Positions 58,887 through 64,000 of a stretch of DNA of 64,000 bases are shown here, in pieces; the first letter of the stretch is position 1; the number at the start of each line of letters is the position of its first letter. A model generated the notes under the pieces. It did no database searches. It was not told the DNA's origin and saw nothing but the letters and a program-made list of their open reading frames with translations. The DNA is taken from positions 1 through 64,000 of the forward strand of contig NZ_LNQB01000058.1 in the NCBI RefSeq assembly GCF_001651875.1, given 5' to 3'. This DNA is from Sinorhizobium saheli. GTDB taxonomy: Bacteria > Pseudomonadota > Alphaproteobacteria > Rhizobiales > Rhizobiaceae. The translations under genes were made by a program, and so were the position numbers.

Positions 58887-60215
58887 TTATTTCGTCGCGA
58901 CCAGCTTGTTGATCGCGGCCTCGATCGTCATCGTCTCGCGCGCGCCGGTCTTGCGGTCCTTCAGCTCGACCTCGCCATTGGCGATCGAGCGCGGCCCGAC
59001 GATGACCTGCATCGGCACGCCGATCAGGTCGGCCGTCGCGAACTTGGCGCCGGCGCGATCGTTCGTGTCATCGAGAAGCACATCGAATCCGGCCTTGCCG
59101 AGATCGGAGTAGAGCGTGCTGCAGGCGGCATCGCAAGCGGCGTCGCCGGCTTTCATGTTGATGACGACCACATCGAAGGGCGCGACGCTCTTCGGCCAGA
59201 TGATGCCGTTCTCGTCGTGCGACGCCTCGATGATCGCCGGCACGAGGCGGGTGGGGCCGATGCCGTAGGAGCCCATGTGCACGGTGTGTTCCTTGCCGTC
59301 GGGCCCGAGCACCTTGGCGCCCATCGCCTCGGAATATTTGGTGCCGAAGTAGAAGATGTGGCCGACCTCGATGCCGCGGGCCGACAGGCGCTCTCCCTCG
59401 GGAACGGCGTTGAAGAGGGCCTCTTCATGCATTTCCGAGGTGGCGGCATAGCGCGAGGTCCACTTGTCGAAGATCGCCTTCAGGCCGGCGACATCGTCGA
59501 AATTCGTCTCCTCGCCCGGAATGTCGAAACCAAGGAAATCCTTGTGGCAGAAGACCTCGGACTCACCGGTGTCGGCGAGGATGATGAACTCGTGGCTCAG
59601 GTTTCCACCAATCGGCCCCGTATCGGCACGCATCGGGATCGCGCGCAGCCCCATGCGGTCGAAGGTGCGCAGATAGGCGGCGAACATCCGGTTATAGGCA
59701 TGCTCCGCCCCTGCCCGGTCCAGATCGAAGGAATAGGCGTCCTTCATCAGGAACTCGCGCGAGCGCATGGTGCCGAAACGCGGCCGGATCTCGTCGCGGA
59801 ACTTCAGCTGGATATGGTAGAGGTTGAGCGGCAGGTTGCGGTAGGACTTCACGTAGGAGCGGAAAATATCGGTGATCATCTCCTCGTTGGTCGGCCCGTA
59901 GAGCATCGGCCGATCCTGACGGTCCTTGATGCGCAGCATCTCCTTGCCGTAGGCGTCGTAGCGTCCGCTCTCCTGCCAGAGCTCGGCCGACTGCAGCGTC
60001 GGCATCAGGAGTTCGATCGCGCCCGAACGGTTCTGCTCCTCGCGAATGATCCGATTGACCTTGTCGAGCACGCGCTTGCCGAGCGGCAGCCATGAATAGA
60101 TGCCGGCGGATTGCTGGCGGATCATGCCGGTCCTCAGCATAAGGCGATGGGAAACGATTTCCGCTTCCTTCGGATTTTCCTTCAAGATGGGCATGAAAAA
60201 GCGGGACAGGCGCAT
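58887..60215 (-). CDS. proS: Prolyl-tRNA synthetase, compact type
   Basis: A class II aminoacyl-tRNA synthetase of 442 residues. It has motif 1 ([17 protein letters not shown]), motif 2 ([20 protein letters not shown]), motif 3 ([13 protein letters not shown]), and a C-terminal anticodon-binding domain. It is about 130 residues shorter than E. coli ProS and lacks the editing insertion between motifs 2 and 3, the typical alphaproteobacterial form. ATG 60215 begins [17 protein letters not shown]. It is upstream of lolC, lolD. Confidence 0.96.
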   Translation of the reverse strand: MRLSRFFMPILKENPKEAEIVSHRLMLRTGMIRQQSAGIYSWLPLGKRVLDKVNRIIREEQNRSGAIELLMPTLQSAELWQESGRYDAYGKEMLRIKDRQDRPMLYGPTNEEMITDIFRSYVKSYRNLPLNLYHIQLKFRDEIRPRFGTMRSREFLMKDAYSFDLDRAGAEHAYNRMFAAYLRTFDRMGLRAIPMRADTGPIGGNLSHEFIILADTGESEVFCHKDFLGFDIPGEETNFDDVAGLKAIFDKWTSRYAATSEMHEEALFNAVPEGERLSARGIEVGHIFYFGTKYSEAMGAKVLGPDGKEHTVHMGSYGIGPTRLVPAIIEASHDENGIIWPKSVAPFDVVVINMKAGDAACDAACSTLYSDLGKAGFDVLLDDTNDRAGAKFATADLIGVPMQVIVGPRSIANGEVELKDRKTGARETMTIEAAINKLVATK

Positions 60216-60579
60216 GACAGGTTCCAGAACTGGTGAATTCGCACTATCGACGGATTCGGGCGAAATGACGTTGTGCTTCGGCCGCCCCTTTCGCCTGCGA
60301 ACAGCGAAAGCCGGCTGTTGCCTTTGAAATGGGGCTCTTGATTTTCCCGGCGGCATTTTCCCGGCGGCGCCGGCCGACGGGAAGCCTTCGAGTTCAGCGT
60401 TCATAGCTGCTTCGCGCGCGGAAGAAAACCCTGCCGCTGCGGCAGAGTGGGACGCGCGGTCGCCCCATGAGGAAGGTGGGCTCACCCTGCGTCAAAAGAG
60501 CACGCTAGTAACAGGACGAAGCCAGTCTCTGTCAACGGGAAAAATTTGCCTGACTGTAGCAAAAATGCAAAAAAACCAG

Positions 60580-60608
60580 ATGACAGGGCCCAAGGTTTAA
60601 GCTAATTT
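60580..60608 (+). promoter_or_regulatory. Promoter of the candidate small RNA
   Basis: ATGACA (60580-60585), 17 nt, TAATTT (60603-60608). Transcription would start near 60615. Confidence 0.55.
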
Positions 60609-60614
60609 CGGCTC

Positions 60615-60763
60615 ACAAAACAGGCAGGAAGACCAAATTCTTGCCGAAATTCGCGGTCAAGTCTTGGGAGGATAAGATCTTAGGCGCGCTTGTTCGCTGC
60701 CGCCGGAAACGGATGAAAGATCACGCGAAACTTTGAAACAAGGCTTTGGCCTTGTTTTTTTTT
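60615..60763 (+). ncRNA. Candidate trans-acting sRNA, alpha-r9 (Smr9C)-like by position
   Basis: A plus-strand transcript of about 149 nt from a sigma70-like promoter to a strong terminator, in an AT-rich island opposite to proS. It contains AGGAAGACC and GGGAGGATAAG, possible anti-Shine-Dalgarno or Hfq-type contact sites. From memory, the S. meliloti alpha-r9 sRNA Smr9C lies next to proS and is about this long; the identity rests on that synteny and needs a covariance-model search. No protein frame is visible. Confidence 0.65.
60736..60763 (+). terminator. Rho-independent terminator of the candidate sRNA
   Basis: AAACAAGG-CTTTGG-CCTTGTTT followed by TTTTTT. An 8-bp perfect stem with a long U-run. 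Confidence 0.92.
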
Positions 60764-60983
60764 GCTTTTCCGCCTCGCGCCGCCGCGAAGCAGTCTGCAA
60801 AAATGTCAATTTCTTGGCTGTCAAGGGTGCCACCCTGGTGGCGAGCGCTGGTCGCTGCCGCAAACGCAACGGAGCCGGCGTCACACCGGGGTCATCGATC
60901 GGATGCCTTTGCCCGCTGGCACAGTTTTTGCTCGCGCCTGCAGCGGGTGGAGATCCCTTCGAGCGAATGCGCTTTGCAAATGC

Positions 60984-61253
60984 TCAGTAGAATTTCGGCG
61001 CGAAGCGGGGAATGTCGTCGAGACCGTAGCCGAGCCTGACCGAGACGACGTACCAGCCGAGATGGACGATGGCGGCGATGACCGTCGTCAGCAGCACGAC
61101 GCGAAGCGCGCGAAACCGCGCCGGCGCGCTCTCGACGGTGCCGGGCACGACGTCGTTTTCCTCGGCCTGCGTACGCACGCCGAGCGGCAACACCGCGAAG
61201 AGCGTGATCCACCAGATGATGAAATAGACGGCGAAGGTCGAAAACAGGGACAT
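60984..61253 (-). CDS. DUF1467 membrane protein
   Basis: An 89-residue protein with two membrane helices (TFAVYFIIWWITLFAVLPLG and VVLLTTVIAAIVHLGWYV). A conserved loop GVRTQAEENDVVPGT and a C-terminal IPRFAPKFY match DUF1467. Its function is unknown. It lies downstream of mce on the same strand. Confidence 0.87.
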   Translation of the reverse strand: MSLFSTFAVYFIIWWITLFAVLPLGVRTQAEENDVVPGTVESAPARFRALRVVLLTTVIAAIVHLGWYVVSVRLGYGLDDIPRFAPKFY

Positions 61254-61381
61254 CCCGGAATCTCAAGGACGGCAGCGGACCGGAAGGCGCGCCGCCCGCC
61301 GGGTCGCCGCCGGAGTTACAGTTCGGGTGCCTTATAGCGCCGTGCGGCGCATCGGGCAAATTTCTCCGCCGCGCCCCACTG

Positions 61382-61786
61382 TCACACCTCCTCGAGCTCG
61401 ATCAAGGTCCCCTGGAAGTCCTTGGGGTGCAGGAAGAGAACCGGCTTGCCGTGCGCGCCGATCTTCGGGTTGCCGTCTCCGAGCACGCGTGCCCCGGCCG
61501 CTTTCAGCCGATCGCGCGCGGCGAGGATGTCCGCCACCTCGTAGCAGATGTGATGCATGCCGCCGGCCGGATTCTTCTCGAGGAAGGCGGCGATCGGCGA
61601 CGCGTCGCCGAGCGGCTCCAGCAACTCCACCTTCGTGTTGGGAAGCGTCACGAACACCACCGTTACGCCGTGCTCAGGCAGGGCCTGCGGCTCGGTGACC
61701 GAGGCGCCCAGCGTCGCGCGGTAACTCTCGGCGGCAGCCGACAGATCCGGTACCGCGATCGCCACGTGGTTCACTCTGCCCAGCAT
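61382..61786 (-). CDS. mce: Methylmalonyl-CoA epimerase
   Basis: A VOC-family metal enzyme (134 residues) that interconverts (2R)- and (2S)-methylmalonyl-CoA in propionate use. Markers are GRVNHVAIAVPDL, VELLEPLG, GGMHHICYEV with metal His, and LIELEEV at the end. ATG 61786 was chosen; an in-frame ATG at 61834 adds no family sequence. It is downstream of rnj on the same strand. Confidence 0.93.
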   Translation of the reverse strand: MLGRVNHVAIAVPDLSAAAESYRATLGASVTEPQALPEHGVTVVFVTLPNTKVELLEPLGDASPIAAFLEKNPAGGMHHICYEVADILAARDRLKAAGARVLGDGNPKIGAHGKPVLFLHPKDFQGTLIELEEV

Positions 61787-61907
61787 CGAACGCTCCTTCG
61801 GCCTCGGAACTCCCGCGCCCGCGTCTTTTCCCATGCATGTCGGCGCCCAAACCGTTCCAGACGTTTGAGCGGCATTGCATTACAGCACGTGGCAGGTCGC
61901 GCGAAAA

Positions 61908-63575
61908 TCAGACTTTGGTGACGAACACCGTCACGACCGGCTTCTTGCCCCAGACCTGATTGGCCGTGCTGCGCACGGCGCGGCGAACCGCTTCCTGCAG
62001 GGTCGAGAGATCCTTCCGCTTCGCCCGCGGAATGCTCTCCACCGCCCCCAGCACCGCGTCATAGAGCGTGTCGTCCATCGCCTCGCCCTCGTCGTCATAT
62101 TCCGGAAGACCGATCGGAACGACGTCCGGGTCGCCCAGGAAATCGTAACGGCTGTCGAGGACGACATTGACGGCGACGTGGCCGGCAAAGGAGAGCTTGC
62201 GCCGCTCGCCGATCCCCATCTCGTCGAAATCGCCGATCAGGGTCCCGTCCTTGTAGATGCGGCCGTGCGGTGCCTCGTCGATGACTTCCGCCGCTCCGGG
62301 AGCGAGCCGCAGCATCTGCCCGTTGCGCAGCCGCGGCACGTTGGCAATGCCCGACTGCCGGGCAAGTTCGGCATGAGCCGTCAGGTGTGCGGCTTCGCCA
62401 TGCACCGGCACGACGATCTCGGGCTTCAGCCATTGATACATCTGCTGCAACTCGTTGCGCCGCGGATGGCCCGAGACGTGCACCAGGGCTTCGCTGTCGG
62501 TGATGATGTGAATTCCCTGCTCGATCAGGCCGTTCTTGATGTCGTTGATCGCCTTTTCGTTGCCGGGGATCGTGCGCGACGAGAAGACGATCGTATCGCC
62601 GGCCGAGAAGGCGACGTTGCGCATCTCGTCCCGGGCGATCTTGGCAAGTGCCGCCCGCGGCTCGCCCTGGCTCCCCGTCAGGATGACGACGACCTTGTCG
62701 CGCGGGATATAGCCGAACTCGTCCTCCGCCAGGAACGGCTTCAGCCCGTCCATCAGCCCGACATCCCGCGCCACATCGACGACCCGCTTCATGGAACTGC
62801 CGAGCAGCAGGACGTCCCGGCCCGCAGCCTCCGCCGCCTCGGCGATCGAACGGATGCGGCCGACATTGGAGGAGAAGCTGGTGATCCCGACCCGGCCCTT
62901 GGCATCGGCAATGATCTTGGCGAGGCTTTCCGAAACCTGCTGTTCCGAGGGCGAGACGCCGTCGCGCAGGGCATTGGTGGAATCGCAGACGAGCGCCAGC
63001 ACGCCTTCCTCGCCGATCTGGCGGAAACGAGCCTCGTCGGTCATGGGCCCAAGCGAAGGATCGAGGTCGATCTTCCAGTCGCCCGTGTGCACGACGGTGC
63101 CGAGCGGCGTGCGAATGACGAGGGACATCGGCTCCGGGATCGAGTGGTTGACGCCGACCGCCTCGATGCTGAAGGGACCGACATTGATGCGGTCGCCCTG
63201 CTTGAAGAGGGTGACGGGGATCTCGCCGCGGCTCTTCTCGAAGTCGCGTTTCGCCTCGAGCATTCCGGCGGTGAAGGGCGAGGCATAGACCGGAACGTTC
63301 AACCCGGGCCACAGATTGTTCAGGCCACCGTAATGGTCCTCATGCGCGTGCGTGATGATGATTGCCTTCAGATTGCGCCGTTCCTCGGCAAGGAAGGCGA
63401 TGTCGGGCAGCACCAGTTCGACGCCCGGCAATTCCGGCCCGGGAAAGGTTACGCCGCAATCGACCATGATCCACTGGCGATTGCCCGGCTTTCCATAGCC
63501 GTAAAGGCCGAGGTTCATGCCGATTTCGCCGACGCCGCCGAGCGGCAAGAACACCAGTTCTTCGTCTTGCGCCAT
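61908..63575 (-). CDS. rnj: Ribonuclease J
   Basis: A beta-CASP metallo-beta-lactamase ribonuclease with endonuclease and 5'-3' exonuclease activity. At 555 residues it has the zinc motif IITHAHEDHYGGL near 75, VVHTGDWKID, then the beta-CASP domain (SSNVGRIRSIAEAA, LTGSQGEPRAAL, VSGHPRRNE, VPVHGEAAH). Having RNase J and RNase E together is characteristic of alphaproteobacteria. ATG 63575 (MAQDEELVFLPLGG) was selected over one at 63596. It follows birA by 25 bp. Confidence 0.95.
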   Translation of the reverse strand: MAQDEELVFLPLGGVGEIGMNLGLYGYGKPGNRQWIMVDCGVTFPGPELPGVELVLPDIAFLAEERRNLKAIIITHAHEDHYGGLNNLWPGLNVPVYASPFTAGMLEAKRDFEKSRGEIPVTLFKQGDRINVGPFSIEAVGVNHSIPEPMSLVIRTPLGTVVHTGDWKIDLDPSLGPMTDEARFRQIGEEGVLALVCDSTNALRDGVSPSEQQVSESLAKIIADAKGRVGITSFSSNVGRIRSIAEAAEAAGRDVLLLGSSMKRVVDVARDVGLMDGLKPFLAEDEFGYIPRDKVVVILTGSQGEPRAALAKIARDEMRNVAFSAGDTIVFSSRTIPGNEKAINDIKNGLIEQGIHIITDSEALVHVSGHPRRNELQQMYQWLKPEIVVPVHGEAAHLTAHAELARQSGIANVPRLRNGQMLRLAPGAAEVIDEAPHGRIYKDGTLIGDFDEMGIGERRKLSFAGHVAVNVVLDSRYDFLGDPDVVPIGLPEYDDEGEAMDDTLYDAVLGAVESIPRAKRKDLSTLQEAVRRAVRSTANQVWGKKPVVTVFVTKV

Positions 63576-63600
63576 TTCTTGATGCGCCTCTTTCATTCAT

Positions 63601-64000
63601 TCATCCGAAAAACACGTCTCCGGCCGCAATGGCTTGCGGCGCACCGGAGCCCGTATCGAGTATCAGCCGGCCGTCCTGATCGATATCGACAAAGCGGCCG
63701 GAAAGCGACCGATCCGGCAGATTGACCGTGATCGGCTCGCCGATGCCCTTGGCCGCCGCCCGCCACTGATCGATGATCGAAGCCACCCCGGCGCCCCCGT
63801 TCCAAACGGACAGCGCCCCGGCCATGGTCACGAAGAGGTGGGCGAACAGCTCTTCGGGCGCGATCGTCGCGCCTTCCTGCCTGAGCGAGGTCACCGGATA
63901 GAGCGCCGCCTCGGGCACCGCCGCAATATTGACGCCGCAGCCGATCACCAGAGCGCGGCGCCCGTCCGGCAGGCTCTCGCCCTCCAGCAGGATACCGCAG
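63601..64000 (-). CDS. birA: Biotin--[acetyl-CoA-carboxylase] ligase, C-terminal part (runs off the window)
   Basis: The minus strand reads ..CGILLEGESLPDGRRALVIG then CGVNIAAVPEAALYPVTSL. The VIGCGVNIA segment is the conserved core of BirA, and a C-terminal SH3-like domain follows (GRFVDIDQDGRLILDTGSGA). The N-terminal part is outside the window. It attaches biotin to AccB (17491-17967). It precedes rnj on the same strand. Confidence 0.93.
   Translation of the reverse strand, partial: CGILLEGESLPDGRRALVIGCGVNIAAVPEAALYPVTSLRQEGATIAPEELFAHLFVTMAGALSVWNGGAGVASIIDQWRAAAKGIGEPITVNLPDRSLSGRFVDIDQDGRLILDTGSGAPQAIAAGDVFFG

Larger units (their letters stand above)
60216..60983. other. 768-bp region between proS and DUF1467 containing a small-RNA gene
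   Basis: The proS side (60216-60520) is GC-rich and without a gene. From about 60521 the sequence becomes AT-rich and contains a promoter, transcript and terminator for a candidate sRNA on the plus strand (60580-60763). The remainder, 60764-60983, shows no credible gene. Confidence 0.6.

Noticed and set aside
57522-60095. Plus-strand 857-codon frame opposite lolD, lolC and proS
   Set aside because: His/Asp/Arg-rich antisense reading of three conserved genes.
61875-63725. Plus-strand 616-codon frame opposite rnj
   Set aside because: Antisense shadow; the minus-strand frame contains all RNase J motifs.

Overview
The window reads as core chromosome of a fast-growing Rhizobiales bacterium, most likely Sinorhizobium/Ensifer. 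It has high GC, rhizobial intergenic mosaic-type repeats, CTTGAC-N17 promoters, GTTC-N7-GTTC SOS boxes, and cell-cycle genes pleD/divK. RNase E and RNase J occur together, and almost all proteins belong to recognisable alphaproteobacterial families. I see no prophage, insertion sequence, CRISPR array or secondary-metabolite cluster. The genus call is inference from gene content; I ran no database search.

Layout. 1-4.0 kb: tRNA-Tyr, tRNA-Gly and the start of tuf on the minus strand from one strong promoter, then rlmB, a small secreted protein, a divergent azoR/LysR pair and tRNA-Thr. 4.2-16 kb: nadK, a secreted protein, prfB (with a programmed +1 frameshift), mrcA and amiC (cell wall), rne with a long structured leader, and an aminotransferase. 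16-20 kb: a DsbA/ScsC-like oxidoreductase, aroQ, accB-accC and aat. 20-30 kb: DUF2155, the NDUFA12 complex I factor, and gatB and gatA/gatC (Glu/Asp-tRNA amidotransferase). Between gatB and gatA lie a DUF3857 transglutaminase-like protein, a YjhX-like protein and GNAT enzymes. 30-46 kb: ruvX, small membrane proteins, an AEC transporter, an AidB-like dehydrogenase, pyrB-pyrC', plsY-dprA-topA-rnr, DUF983, NUDIX, an MFS transporter and rpmG. 46-56.7 kb: pleD-divK, dinB, an L,D-transpeptidase, dnaE, and an SOS-box-controlled divergent pair. 56.8-64 kb: lolD-lolC-proS, a candidate sRNA of the alpha-r9 type, DUF1467, mce, rnj and the 3' end of birA.

How the genes fit together. Most are housekeeping: translation and its quality control (tRNAs, prfB, gatCAB, proS, aat, rlmB, rpmG), RNA decay (rne, rnr, rnj), replication and repair (dnaE, dinB, topA, dprA, ruvX), envelope growth (mrcA, amiC, L,D-transpeptidase, lolCD, plsY), fatty-acid supply (accBC, birA) and pyrimidine synthesis (pyrBC').

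Most interesting observations: (1) two copies, flanking the DUF3857 gene, of a leader-like element made of a ribosome-binding site, an 8-codon ORF and a hairpin with a covarying base pair; (2) three perfect GTTC-N7-GTTC SOS boxes, at dinB and on both sides of a divergent pair that includes an unannotated 28-residue membrane peptide upstream of dnaE; (3) a dihydroorotase-like PyrC lacking its metal and catalytic residues next to pyrB; (4) the prfB frameshift site; (5) an sRNA gene beside proS; (6) a 51-residue membrane protein overlapping its downstream gene.
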